Shown here piece after piece: positions 36,503 to 46,604 of a stretch of DNA of 64,000 nt. The notes below the pieces were generated by a model. It did no database searches and was not told the DNA's origin. It worked only from the letters and a program-made list of their open reading frames with translations. The first letter of the stretch is position 1, and each line of letters begins with the position of its first letter. This stretch comes from Methylocapsa aurea (GTDB taxonomy: Bacteria > Pseudomonadota > Alphaproteobacteria > Rhizobiales > Beijerinckiaceae), in contig NZ_JQKO01000008.1 of the NCBI RefSeq assembly GCF_000746085.1, forward strand, positions 163,046-227,045. Direction: 5' to 3'. The position numbers and the translations under genes were made by a program.

Positions 36503-36591
36503 TGGCGGCAATGACGTCGGCGTCGCGCCGGCGCCACGGAGCAAGTTTAGAATAGGCCCAGCCGCAATTCCGGCGCAGCGGAGAAGCAGAA

Positions 36592-36909
36592 ATGTCAGCG
36601 CGAATGATCGTCGAATTGTCGGACGGGAATATCGTACTCTTCGGCGGCGGCCCGGTCGAAGGGGCGCCCGACGTGAGCATGGCCGATGATTTCACCCGAG
36701 CCAATGGTGAGGCGTTCAAGTCCGCGCTCGGCTCGCTTGCCGAATTCGTCAAGATTTTCGAGGAATCTGTCGCGGCGATGCCAAAGCGTCCGGAGAAAGT
36801 CGAGGTAGAGTTCGGCGTCACGCTCGGTAGGGAATGCGACCTGTGGATCGTTCCCGGCGATGCGGCGCCCGAATTCAAGGTTAAGCTGTCCTGGGGCAAG
36901 CTTTCCTGA
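36592..36909 (+). CDS. Trypsin-co-occurring domain 1 (CU044_2847 family) protein
   Basis: Stand-alone 105-residue protein. It matches the pattern of the CU044_2847/Trypco1 family: an N-terminal strand (MIVELSDGNIVLF), a helix (FKSALGSLAEFVKIFEESVAAM), then KVEVEFGVTLGRE... and the final strands FKVKLSWGKL. In other genomes such domains accompany trypsin-like proteases or effector domains in predicted conflict systems. Here the neighbours are hisG and an ABC exporter, and no protease is fused. The ATG has AGCAGAA-type purines before it. The assignment rests on pattern recognition only. Confidence 0.7.
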   Translation: MSARMIVELSDGNIVLFGGGPVEGAPDVSMADDFTRANGEAFKSALGSLAEFVKIFEESVAAMPKRPEKVEVEFGVTLGRECDLWIVPGDAAPEFKVKLSWGKLS

Positions 36910-36931
36910 AAAGGACGCAGCGGGACGAGGT

Positions 36932-39037
36932 CTATTCCGCCGCCTGCGCTCTGGCCTCGACCGGGGTGAAGATGCCGGCTCCGGCCGGCTGCATTTCAAG
37001 ATGGCGTTTGTGGAAATGCAGCAGGCTCGATCGATGCCCGATAGAGATGATGGTCGCGCCGGGCAGTTTCTTGAATAGGGTCTCGTAGATCTCGGCTTCC
37101 ATGGATTCGTCCATGGCGGCCGTCGCCTCATCGAGGAAGAGCCAGTCGGGCTTGGCGAGAAGCGCACGGGCGATCGCCAGCCGCTGCTGTTCGCCGCCGG
37201 AGAGACGCTGCGACCAAATATCCTCGACATGGAGTTGTCCGATCAGATCGGGGAGTTTTGCCGCCAGAAGCGCCGCGCGGACCGCCGCTTCGTCAAATTG
37301 TTCGGGCGGCGCCGGATAGGTTACGGCGGCCATGAGGCTGCCGATCGGGACATAGGGCTTTTGCGGCAGAAGCATCACCCGCGCGCCGGCCGGTAGATCG
37401 ATGGCGCCCTCGCCAAAGGGCCAAATGCCAGAGATGGCTCGAAACAAAGTGGATTTGCCGGACCCCGAAGGCCCGGTGAGCAGAACCGGCGCATTGGCGT
37501 CAAGTTTAACGTTCGCGTCCTTGATGATCTCACGTCCGTCAGGCAGGCGCAGCGTCAGCTCCTCGAGCTGGAGGTCCTCCGTCCTGCTTTTCTCTTGTCG
37601 GGGCGCGATGCCCAAGGCGATCGCCCGCTCGATCGAGGCGTCGAAGGAGATCAAGCGGTCGAGCACGGCTTTGAACTCGGCGAGCGAGACGTAATAGGTG
37701 ATGAAGAAGGTCAAGGCGCTGTCGACGGTGCCGAAGGCGCGCCCCGTTTGCGACATGACGCCGAGCTGGATCTTGCCCGCGAAGTAAAAGGGCGCCGTGA
37801 CGATATAAGGAATGATGGTGCTGAGCTGCCCGTAGGAGGCGGTGAAGGCGATCAGCTTCTTGCGGCAGTCGACAATCTCGAAATAGTTCTTGATGATCGC
37901 GGTAAAGCGCGTCCTGAGCGAGGCCTTTTCGGCGGGTTCGCCGGAGAGCAACGCCACTTGTTCGCCATATTCGCGCAGTCTTGCGAGCGAAAAGCGGAAA
38001 TCGGCCTCATAGCGCTGGCGCGCGAAGGACAGGTCGGCGAGCGGACGCCCGATGAGATGGGTCACGAGCGTGCCGATTCCCGCGTAGATCAGAGCCGCCC
38101 AGAACAGAAAACCGGGTATGGCGATCGTCGTGTGAGGGAGAGTGAGGCCCGCGGAGAGATCCCACAGAACAATCGCGAAGGAGACCAGCGAGCTCATGGT
38201 GGAAATCAACAGGATTGAGAAGGAGTAGATGCCGTAGCCGGTCTGACCGCCGTCGATGAAGCGGTTGACGTCCTCGGAAATGCGCTGATCCGGGTTGTCG
38301 GCGCCAGCGCCCGTCAGCGAGATGCGATAATGGGTGTGCGCGTCCAGCCAGCGCCCGACGTAGCTTTCAGTGAGCCAGCGGCGCCAGCGAATGATCAGGG
38401 TCGAGGTAATGATGAACTCGACGACGGCGGTCGCGATAAAGACGAAGACCCAGGGAAAGAAGACGGTGAGCAGCTGCGCCCAGAAGGCTGTCTCGTCCTT
38501 GTTTTGGATCGCGTTAAAAAAGTCCCGGTTGAAGAACGACAGCCGCACTTGCACGCCGACCTGGACCTGATTGATGACCACCAACACAATAACCATTGTG
38601 ATGGCCACCCATCGCTCAGGGGCGCCAAAGGAGGGAAACGGCCAGATGCGGGCCCTGGTCGGGTCGCTGGTATTGAAATAGCGGTCGGCGATGTAGGTCA
38701 TCGACCGCACTACGGGGATGAAGGAGATCGCGTAAACGAGAATGGCGAAGATCGCGACGGTCAGCGGCAGGCTGACCGGCAAGGCGTAATCCTCGAGCGA
38801 AGCCGGCCAGAACCCGACCTGAGCGACCAGGAAGATAGCGCCGAAGATGACGGTCTCGGTCGCGAATATGGCGGCGAAGATCCGCAGGAAACTCGAAATC
38901 GCCGGGGCTTTGTAGGTCGTGAAGGCGCAGAGCAGGCCGGTTCCGGCGAGCAATTGGACGGTATTTTCTCCGTTCGTCAGCCCAATAATGCCGGCGGCGA
39001 TTGAGAAAACAGCGACGATGGCGGCGAGAAACTGCAT
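36932..39037 (-). CDS. SbmA/BacA-type ABC transporter (membrane and ATPase domains fused)
   Basis: 701-residue half-transporter of the ABC_membrane_2/ABCD group. The start at 39037 has AAGG 8 nt upstream; a TTG 21 codons earlier is less likely. Helices near residues 1-90 precede an SbmA/BacA-like membrane domain (about 140-460, RLSFFNRDFFNAIQNKD, EDVNRFIDGGQTG). The ATPase domain shows Walker A GPSGSGKST, signature LSGGEQQR, Walker B WLFLDEATAAMD and switch His in SIGHR. Relatives import peptides or affect very-long-chain fatty acids and vitamin B12; the substrate here is open. It converges with the CU044_2847 gene, 22 nt apart. Confidence 0.9.
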   Translation of the reverse strand: MQFLAAIVAVFSIAAGIIGLTNGENTVQLLAGTGLLCAFTTYKAPAISSFLRIFAAIFATETVIFGAIFLVAQVGFWPASLEDYALPVSLPLTVAIFAILVYAISFIPVVRSMTYIADRYFNTSDPTRARIWPFPSFGAPERWVAITMVIVLVVINQVQVGVQVRLSFFNRDFFNAIQNKDETAFWAQLLTVFFPWVFVFIATAVVEFIITSTLIIRWRRWLTESYVGRWLDAHTHYRISLTGAGADNPDQRISEDVNRFIDGGQTGYGIYSFSILLISTMSSLVSFAIVLWDLSAGLTLPHTTIAIPGFLFWAALIYAGIGTLVTHLIGRPLADLSFARQRYEADFRFSLARLREYGEQVALLSGEPAEKASLRTRFTAIIKNYFEIVDCRKKLIAFTASYGQLSTIIPYIVTAPFYFAGKIQLGVMSQTGRAFGTVDSALTFFITYYVSLAEFKAVLDRLISFDASIERAIALGIAPRQEKSRTEDLQLEELTLRLPDGREIIKDANVKLDANAPVLLTGPSGSGKSTLFRAISGIWPFGEGAIDLPAGARVMLLPQKPYVPIGSLMAAVTYPAPPEQFDEAAVRAALLAAKLPDLIGQLHVEDIWSQRLSGGEQQRLAIARALLAKPDWLFLDEATAAMDESMEAEIYETLFKKLPGATIISIGHRSSLLHFHKRHLEMQPAGAGIFTPVEARAQAAE

Positions 39038-39240
39038 GATTTGCCTTGGGTGTCGGGGGCGAACGAGCGGTCCGATAGAAGGGTTTAACAGAACGGTCAA
39101 CGGACGCTGCAGCTAAACACTGCTAGCATCGACAAGACAGAGCTTGCAGCCTTGCCCAGGGCTCGAAAGCCTTGAAACATGTCGGAATCGAAAAAGTCGA
39201 GCGCCTTTTTTTAAGGGACGACTTTAACCAGCGTCTTCTA

Positions 39241-39355
39241 GAGCGCTTTCCGATCGAATGGAGTCATTCGATCGATCAGAAATCGCTCCAGTGTTAAAGA
39301 GTTTGAGCATATTCGCGTCGAACAGATTGAACCAATCTGTTCGGAATATGCTCTA
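39241..39355 (+). repeat. Compound palindromic repeat, family B copy 3
   Basis: GAGCGCTTTCCGATCGAAT with hairpin CGAAT/ATTCG, then outer arms GAGCATATTC (39305-39314) and GAATATGCTC (39344-39353) around AACAGATTgaaccAATCTGTT. Same two-hairpin plan as the other B copies, with compensating changes in the arms. An AAAAAGTCGAGCGCC block just before it (39190-39204) looks like a further fragment. Confidence 0.8.
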
Positions 39356-39452
39356 GCAAAGTCGCAAAGGCTTGGCGCATAGAAAATTGTTCGCCGTCAA
39401 GGCGTAAGCGGAGCCGCGCAGATTTCATCGGCCAGGACCCGGACTTGGCGCT

Positions 39453-39821
39453 TCAGTCTGGCGCGTCCGTTTCCGTCTCTTCCGCGATCGAAACGCCGTT
39501 GATCGCGGCGGAGAGAACCGGCGAAGGCTTGAAGGTGAGCACGCGGCGCGAGGAGATCGGCGCTTCGACGCCGGTTCGCGGATTGCGGCCGATGCGCTCG
39601 CGTTTGGCGCGAACCGAAAACAGGCCGAAAGAGCGCAGCTTGACGCTTTCTCCACGGACCAGCGCCTCGGAAATTTCTTCGAGCGCCATTTCGAAGATCT
39701 CCCTGGCTTGCGCGCGTGAAAGCGCCGGGCAGGCGCCATAAACGGCGTCCAGTAGATCGGCCCGCGTCGTGGTCTTCCGGGCGATGGTCGTATTGGAGCG
39801 TGGCTTGGACCCTGGACGCAC
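39453..39821 (-). CDS. ihfA: Integration host factor subunit alpha
   Basis: Histone-like DNA-bending protein of the HU/IHF family, partner of IhfB (not in the window). A GTG start at 39821 is chosen because GGGGAGG lies 9 nt upstream, giving 122 residues; the frame is open further but without family similarity. The core TTTRADLLDAVY... SRAQAREIFEMALEEISEALVRGESVKLRSFGLFSVR and the DNA-intercalating arm RIGRNPRTGVEAPISSRRVLTFKPS are typical of the alpha subunit. A basic stretch of about 20 residues precedes the core. Confidence 0.92.
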   Translation of the reverse strand: MRPGSKPRSNTTIARKTTTRADLLDAVYGACPALSRAQAREIFEMALEEISEALVRGESVKLRSFGLFSVRAKRERIGRNPRTGVEAPISSRRVLTFKPSPVLSAAINGVSIAEETETDAPD

Positions 39822-39942
39822 CTCGTTGGTCCTCCCCGACCTCGCGATTGACCGCGATCTTAGAGCATATTTTGAGCCATTGGAAACCGGATCGGCGGCG
39901 TTGGGCGCGAATGGGAGAGCGGCGCGCGGTTTCTGACATCTC

Positions 39943-39980
39943 GCGAAAAAAGAAAAAGGCCCCGGCAACATGCCGGGGCC
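39943..39980 (-). terminator. Terminator of the groESL operon
   Basis: GGCCCCGGCA and TGCCGGGGCC form a 10-bp stem with a short loop. On the minus strand it is followed by TTTTTCTTTTTT. It lies about 135 nt after the groEL stop and before ihfA. Confidence 0.88.
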
Positions 39981-40113
39981 TTCTGATGCAATTTAGCGGG
40001 CAGAGGGATTCATCTGAAGACTTATGAAACCGCTCGAACGCAATTTAACGCGCAGGACCTGATCGCAACGCCGGCATCCGCTCCTTAGCGGGCCGACGCA
40101 TGCCGATCTTGCT

Positions 40114-41787
<1,674 letters not shown>

Positions 41788-41811
41788 TTAAAGAGGCGAT
41801 CGACTGCGGTT

Positions 41812-42099
41812 TCAGCCGACGATGCCCAGAATGTCGCTTTCCTTCATGATCAGCAGATCCTGACCATCGATCTTGACCTCGGTGCCCGACCATTTGCCAA
41901 ACAGAACCTTGTCGCCGGCCTTCACATCGAGCGGCGTCAGCTTGCCGCTGTCGTCGCGCCCGCCCGGACCGACGGCGATGATCTCGCCTTCCTGCGGCTT
42001 CTCCTTGGCGGTGTCGGGGATGATGATCCCGCCTTTGGTCTTTTCTTCACCTTCGAGACGTTTGACCACGACGCGGTCGTGCAAAGGACGAAAGCTCAT
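41812..42099 (-). CDS. groS: Co-chaperonin GroES (10 kDa)
   Basis: Heptameric lid of GroEL, 95 residues. [34 protein letters not shown] includes the mobile loop, and the C-terminus [20 protein letters not shown] is typical. The start at 42099 is preceded by a purine-rich AAGGAACCAAGAG stretch. First gene of groESL; the CIRCE element begins 93 nt upstream. Confidence 0.98.
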   Translation of the reverse strand: MSFRPLHDRVVVKRLEGEEKTKGGIIIPDTAKEKPQEGEIIAVGPGGRDDSGKLTPLDVKAGDKVLFGKWSGTEVKIDGQDLLIMKESDILGIVG

Positions 42100-42191
42100 G
42101 TCTCTTGGTTCCTTGGTGGGCCGCTGGAGGCGCGTCTTTCCAAGCTGGGAAGGCCTCTCAATGCGTGCGGCTGGTTTGAAACTGCGCCCTG

Positions 42192-42218
42192 TTAGCACTC
42201 TCAGTGGTTGAGTGCTAG
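42192..42218 (-). promoter_or_regulatory. CIRCE operator (HrcA-binding site) of groESL
   Basis: TTAGCACTC, nine bases, GAGTGCTAG: the CIRCE inverted repeat with a single mismatch in the last position. Its place just ahead of groES indicates HrcA heat-shock control. Confidence 0.93.
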
Positions 42219-42577
42219 AGGCAGCTCGTAAATAGGCAGATTGCCTTCTGCTGTCAAGCCGGCGGCCTATTATCGCGCCGCTTGTTCGGCTTCACGCGCC
42301 TTTCGATCGCACCAAAACAGAGGGCGAATGGAAGTCCGGTCAAGTCAAAGAGTTGGAACATCTCCTTGGCGAAAATGGCCTTTTGTCCATCGCTGCATAG
42401 GCGCGCTCGACGAGGCCTATGCGACATAATAAATATCTTATTTCAACAACTGACCGTCTCCGGCGGATGACTTGGTCCGCCGGAAAGAAGTGGGCGGACC
42501 AGATCGCCCTGCATTAACTGCTTAAGAAATAGGTGCCAAGGACGACTATGCGCCGCCACAAAGAAGGGGCGGGCGTT
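42219..42577. other. Non-coding region upstream of groESL
   Basis: 359 bases. It contains a 9-bp hairpin TGGTCCGCC/GGCGGACCA (42473-42501) about 77 nt after the LysM gene's stop; without a T-run it is only a possible terminator. The groESL promoter should lie at the left end. No gene seen. Confidence 0.4.
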
Positions 42578-43027
42578 TCAAGCTGGGAGAGGCGGGATCC
42601 GCAGCACCTGGCCGGGATAGATCTTGTCCGGATCGGACAGCAGGGGCTTATTGGCTTCAAAGATCACCGTGTATTTGGCGCCTTTGCCGTGGCCATATTC
42701 GGTTTCGGCGATTTTCCAGAGCGTGTCGCCGGATTTGACGGTGTAAAATTTCGAATCGGGCGCCGGCTTCTCCGCCTTCAGATCGTTCTGGACTTTGGCG
42801 ACGCCGACGGAGTTGCCGACCGCAAGCGCGATCTTCTCGGCTTCTTCGGTCGAGACGGCGCTTCCTGAAAGAATGACCTTATCGCCTTCGACCTTGATTT
42901 CGGTCTTCGACAGGTCGAGGCCGTGTTTTTCGGCCTCCTTTTTCAATTGGTCGGCTGGGGCGGGGGCGGCTTCGGTTCCGCCGAAAATCTTCGAGCCAAC
43001 CGATTTGGCAAAGCTTAATAAACCCAT
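42578..43027 (-). CDS. kbp: BON-LysM protein (Kbp/YgaU type)
   Basis: 149 residues from the ATG at 43027, which has AAGGAGG 8 nt upstream. The reading frame is open 143 codons further but without family similarity. A BON domain (about 25-85, GDKVILSGSAVSTEEAEKI) is followed by a LysM domain (about 97-147, YTVKSGDTLWKIAETEYG... YPGQVLRIPPL). No signal peptide, which fits the cytosolic E. coli K+-binding protein Kbp/YgaU that shares this architecture; a cell-wall role is the alternative. Confidence 0.88.
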   Translation of the reverse strand: MGLLSFAKSVGSKIFGGTEAAPAPADQLKKEAEKHGLDLSKTEIKVEGDKVILSGSAVSTEEAEKIALAVGNSVGVAKVQNDLKAEKPAPDSKFYTVKSGDTLWKIAETEYGHGKGAKYTVIFEANKPLLSDPDKIYPGQVLRIPPLPA

Positions 43028-43320
43028 TTCTGTACCCTCCTTGGTCAAGTTCCGCGGAAAAAGTCTTGGTGGGAATAGGATTCGGACAGCAGCGCATTTA
43101 ACCGACCGGAAGCGGCCGATTGCCAATGAGCTTAACAAACCAGCCAGGAATCGCCACAAGAAACGCCATCGAATTATATTCCGGATCCACTGTGCTTGGA
43201 CCGCGAAGGCCGCGCCTGATCCTGAATTTCTTCGGTTTGACAATGCATTGCTGGCGACTTGGCTTAAGCTTGCCTTATTTCTTAGGGATGGATCGGCGTC
43301 TTTGATTTGGGAATGATGGC

Positions 43321-44100
43321 ATGAGCGGTGGGTCGGGTGCTGAGATTTCCTCCGCTGTGGCGCTCGTGACAGGAGCGTCCAAACGGATCGGTCTGCGGAT
43401 CTGCGAACGTCTCGCGCTCGCTGGCTATTGCGTCGTCCTCCATTGCAGTCCCTCATCGCGCGCCGGGGCGGAGGCAGAGGCGGCGCGGATGAAGGCGCAA
43501 GGCGGCAAGGTTCGCGTTCTACCCCTCGATCTGCACGACGCCGGCGCCCTCGCGCGCTTGATCGAGGAGGCCGCAGCGCTGTTTGGGCCGCTCACGCTTC
43601 TCATCAACAACGCTGCAATTTTCGAGGAGGACGACGCGGCGGATTTCGATCTCGAACGGTGGGAGCGGCATTTTGCCGTGAACCTCCGGGCGCCGGCGGT
43701 CCTCTCGCGCGATTTCGCCCGGCAACTGCCAGCGGGCGCGGAAGGCGCCATCATCAACATCATCGATCAGCGGGTCTTGCGCCCGACGCCGCAATTTTTC
43801 TCCTATGCCTTGAGCAAGTCCGCGCTCTGGACCGCGACCCGCACGATGGCGCAGGCATTCGCGGCGCGGCGCATCCGGGTCAATGCCGTGGGCCCCGGGC
43901 CAGTCCTGCCCAATTGCAGCCAGGGCGAAGCCGCCTTCAAGCGGGAGGTCGAAGGCCTGCCGCTGCCGCGCGCGATCGAACTCGACGATATCGCCGACGC
44001 GGTCCTCTATCTCGCCGGGGCGCGCAATGTGACCGGCCAGATGATAGCCGTCGACGCCGGCCAGCATCTGGCCTGGCAAACGCCGGATATTGTCATTTAG
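43321..44100 (+). CDS. Short-chain dehydrogenase, pteridine reductase-like
   Basis: 259-residue NAD(P)-dependent oxidoreductase. Cofactor loop TGASKRIGL (Arg after Lys is common in pteridine reductases and FolM), NNAAIFEEDD, and the catalytic Tyr/Lys in FSYALSKSALW. The catalytic Ser position is changed: the strand reads IINIIDQRVLRPTPQ. This pattern resembles dihydromonapterin/pteridine reductases. It is divergent from the BON-LysM gene. The substrate remains a guess. Confidence 0.8.
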   Translation: MSGGSGAEISSAVALVTGASKRIGLRICERLALAGYCVVLHCSPSSRAGAEAEAARMKAQGGKVRVLPLDLHDAGALARLIEEAAALFGPLTLLINNAAIFEEDDAADFDLERWERHFAVNLRAPAVLSRDFARQLPAGAEGAIINIIDQRVLRPTPQFFSYALSKSALWTATRTMAQAFAARRIRVNAVGPGPVLPNCSQGEAAFKREVEGLPLPRAIELDDIADAVLYLAGARNVTGQMIAVDAGQHLAWQTPDIVI

Positions 44101-44123
44101 CGCCTGGGCTTGGCTCGTGCCGC

Positions 44124-44372
44124 TCAATCGGCGCTGGGCAGGCGCCGGATGGTGAACTCGATGCGGCCGTCGGCGAGTTCACGCCAGGATTCGATTTCCG
44201 TCATATAGGCGGCTTTCGGATATTTGTTGAACCATTCGAGAGCTTTGTCGCGCGCCTCGACGCGCGGCAGCGTATAGGTTTCGCGCCGCCAGGCGCCGGC
44301 GCCGGGCTGGGTGCGGGCGCGCTTGGCGAGCCGGCGCGCCAAGTCGGACGGTGTCTTGTGTTCCGCGCTCAT
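44124..44372 (-). CDS. Small conserved hypothetical protein
   Basis: 82 residues starting at the ATG with GGGAGG 7 nt upstream. Basic N-terminal helix (SDLARRLAKRART) followed by LPRVEARDKALEWFNKYPKAAYMTEIESW and a final strand (GRIEFTIRRL). No known motif. The good ribosome site and protein-like composition support a real gene. It converges with the SDR. Confidence 0.65.
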   Translation of the reverse strand: MSAEHKTPSDLARRLAKRARTQPGAGAWRRETYTLPRVEARDKALEWFNKYPKAAYMTEIESWRELADGRIEFTIRRLPSAD

Positions 44373-44697
44373 CGCACGCCTCCCGATCGCCACGGCGCAT
44401 CATAGCGCGGAGAACCGCCGGCAAAAACCTCGTTCAGGGCGCATTTTCCGGCGCTTCGGGCGCATGCGGCGACTATGCAAAAACGCTCGGCGCCGACGCT
44501 CGAGGGCGCAGTTTAAACCGCGCCTTCACCCAATATGGATCAATTCCATAATGAAAACGCGCGCCACAAGGCGCGGCCGCTAAATGGTTTTAAACGCAGT
44601 TAAGGGCGGCGTCCTGGCTTGCAACTTGCTTGACCGTCGCACGCTGGTTTGAGGCGACAAAGTCGTCCATGCCGATCGAAATGCAGGAGGCGTTTCC
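44373..44697. other. Non-coding region
   Basis: 325 bases between divergent small genes. It must contain the promoter of the Rieske protein; no clear boxes, repeats or hairpins were noticed. Confidence 0.35.
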
Positions 44698-45057
44698 ATG
44701 TTCCAAAAAGCTTGCGATCATTCCGAGTTGATCGAGGGAAAATACGATGTTGCGGTCGTAAACCGCACACTTTGTCTGATCATCTGGCCGCAAGGCGGCG
44801 AGCCGAGAGCTTTCCAGGGCATGTGCCCGCATGCGAAGGAGCCCCTCGCCGACGCCCGTTTCGACGGGAAGAACCTCGAGTGCCATCATCACGATTGGCT
44901 GTTCGACGGGACGACTGGAAAATGCCTCAAGGGCAAGCCCTGCACTCTTTCCGAATATCCCTTGAAGATCGAAGACGGCGCCGTGTTGATCGACGTCGAG
45001 GGCATTGAGCCGACCTATCTCGAAGGGCCGCCCAAGCAGCCCGGCATCATGCGGTAA
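44698..45057 (+). CDS. Rieske [2Fe-2S] ferredoxin-like protein (TmoC/IsoC type)
   Basis: 119-residue soluble electron-transfer protein. Rieske ligands Cys43-His45 (GMCPHAKEPL) and Cys62-His65 (LECHHHDWLFD) are intact. Size, MCPHAKEPLADARF and the C-terminal YPLKIEDGAVLIDVEGIEP resemble the ferredoxin subunits of multicomponent di-iron monooxygenases (toluene or isoprene monooxygenase C proteins). AGGAGG lies 7 nt before the ATG. No hydroxylase or reductase gene adjoins it, so the partner is elsewhere. Confidence 0.88.
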   Translation: MFQKACDHSELIEGKYDVAVVNRTLCLIIWPQGGEPRAFQGMCPHAKEPLADARFDGKNLECHHHDWLFDGTTGKCLKGKPCTLSEYPLKIEDGAVLIDVEGIEPTYLEGPPKQPGIMR

Positions 45058-45078
45058 GATTCGGCTGCTGATTGCGCG

Positions 45079-46347
45079 TCACTTTGCGGGGCCAAGGGTT
45101 TCGTCGAGCAGCCGCGCCACGCTTGCCGGGTCCTCCGGAAAGCCGGCGCCGATCCAGCGATCCTGCAAATCCTTCAAGGCTTCGCCGATGGCGCGGCCGG
45201 CGGGGACGCCGCGCGCGAGGAGATCTCCGCCCGAATACGGCAGACGCGGCTCGGGCGCATCGCGAAGGAAGGCGCGCGCGCATTGCCATTGCGCGTCGAC
45301 CGGGGCGCGGGCCTCGGCCTGCGCAAGGGTGAGCGCATCCAGCGCGGCTTGACGGCCGTGGCGGAAAAGCAAGACCCGCAAGTCATTTTGCGTCGGCGGG
45401 TCTTCACGCCCGTGCAACCCTAGCCGCACGATCGCTGCGCGTTCGAGCCGGTGAAATTCGGCGTTGGAGAGACGCAGGCGCTCGCGCAGACGCTCGGCGT
45501 CCTCGCGCGTTTCGAGGCAAAGCGCTGCGAGCGCGAGAAGGGGGTCCAGCGGCGCCGCCAAATCGATCGCCGCGGCGCGGCGCAGCCGGGTGGGATTGGG
45601 CGCGGCGGCGAGCAGCGGTCCAAGCAGTCCGGCATCCGACATGTCTTGTGTGACCTCGCCAGCGCGCCGCGCCGCGAAAAGCTTCAAGAGTTCAGTGCGC
45701 ACTCTTTCGCGCGATAAACTCGCGAGCCCGTCGCGTTCGCGCATGGACGCGACCAGTCCGGCGGGGTCGAGCGGACCTTCGCCGAAATCGGCCGAAAAGC
45801 GGAAGAAGCGCAGGATGCGCAAATAGTCTTCGCGGATGCGGCGCGCCGGTTCGCCGATGAAGCGCAGTTTTTTCGCCGCGATGTCTTTGAGGCCGCCGAC
45901 ATAGTCGAAAAGATCGCCGCCTTCGCTCATCGAAAGCGCGTTCATCGTGAAGTCGCGGCGCAGCGCGTCGGTCTCGAAATCGCGGCCAAACCTGACTTTG
46001 GCGCGTCGTCCGTCGGTCTCGACGTCTTCGCGCAGGCTGGTCACTTCGAACGTCCGGCCGTCGGCGAGAAGGGTCACCGTGCCATGTTCAATCCCGGTCG
46101 GAATGCAGCGCAGGCCTGAGGCGTCCGCCCGCGCCGTGATCACGTCGGGAGGCGCTGTGGTCGCAAGATCGATTTCATGCACGGGACGGCCGAATAGAGC
46201 GTTGCGCAGCGCCCCGCCGACGATCCGCGTTTCGTCGCCGTCCCGATCGAGCGCCGCGAAGATGCGCGCCACGACCGGGTCGCGCAACAGAATGGCGGCG
46301 GCCTCCGGCGCCTTCATGCCGGAGCGCGGGCGTTCGTCCGGGCTCAT
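45079..46347 (-). CDS. cca: CCA tRNA nucleotidyltransferase / poly(A) polymerase family
   Basis: Class II nucleotidyltransferase that adds or repairs the 3' CCA end of tRNAs. 422 residues from the ATG at 46347. Head-domain motifs RIVGGALRNALFGRPVHEIDLATTA and the RRDFTMNALSM motif, DYVGGLKDI and the REDYLRILRFFRFSADFG motif are intact. It overlaps the upstream DUF6111 gene by 4 nt. Last gene of the four-gene minus-strand operon DUF1285-NUDIX-DUF6111-cca. Confidence 0.93.
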   Translation of the reverse strand: MSPDERPRSGMKAPEAAAILLRDPVVARIFAALDRDGDETRIVGGALRNALFGRPVHEIDLATTAPPDVITARADASGLRCIPTGIEHGTVTLLADGRTFEVTSLREDVETDGRRAKVRFGRDFETDALRRDFTMNALSMSEGGDLFDYVGGLKDIAAKKLRFIGEPARRIREDYLRILRFFRFSADFGEGPLDPAGLVASMRERDGLASLSRERVRTELLKLFAARRAGEVTQDMSDAGLLGPLLAAAPNPTRLRRAAAIDLAAPLDPLLALAALCLETREDAERLRERLRLSNAEFHRLERAAIVRLGLHGREDPPTQNDLRVLLFRHGRQAALDALTLAQAEARAPVDAQWQCARAFLRDAPEPRLPYSGGDLLARGVPAGRAIGEALKDLQDRWIGAGFPEDPASVARLLDETLGPAK

Positions 46348-46604
46348 TGCAGGCGCCCGGGAACGAGCTTGCCATTTTCGATATGGGCCGGCGCATAGGC
46401 GCCTTGATGCCGCTCCGCGAAAATGCCGAAGGCGAGCATGCCGGCGACGGCGATCGCCAGCCCGGATAAGGTGAGGCTGGATACCGCGCCGCGGGTCCAG
46501 TGGCGGTTCGCGAAAGGAGAGGCCTGGCGCAAGGCGAGGTAGATCACATAGGCGACAAAGGGCGAGGCGAATAAGAGAGCCGGCTCGAGAATCGTGCGCC
46601 ACAT
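46344..46604 (-). CDS. DUF6111 small membrane protein
   Basis: 86 residues with two predicted membrane helices (LFASPFVAYVIYLAL and SGLAIAVAGMLAFGIF) and a short hydrophilic tail. It lies between the NUDIX and cca genes with 1-nt and 4-nt overlaps, the standard place for this alphaproteobacterial family of unknown function. Confidence 0.85.
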   Translation of the reverse strand: MWRTILEPALLFASPFVAYVIYLALRQASPFANRHWTRGAVSSLTLSGLAIAVAGMLAFGIFAERHQGAYAPAHIENGKLVPGRLQ

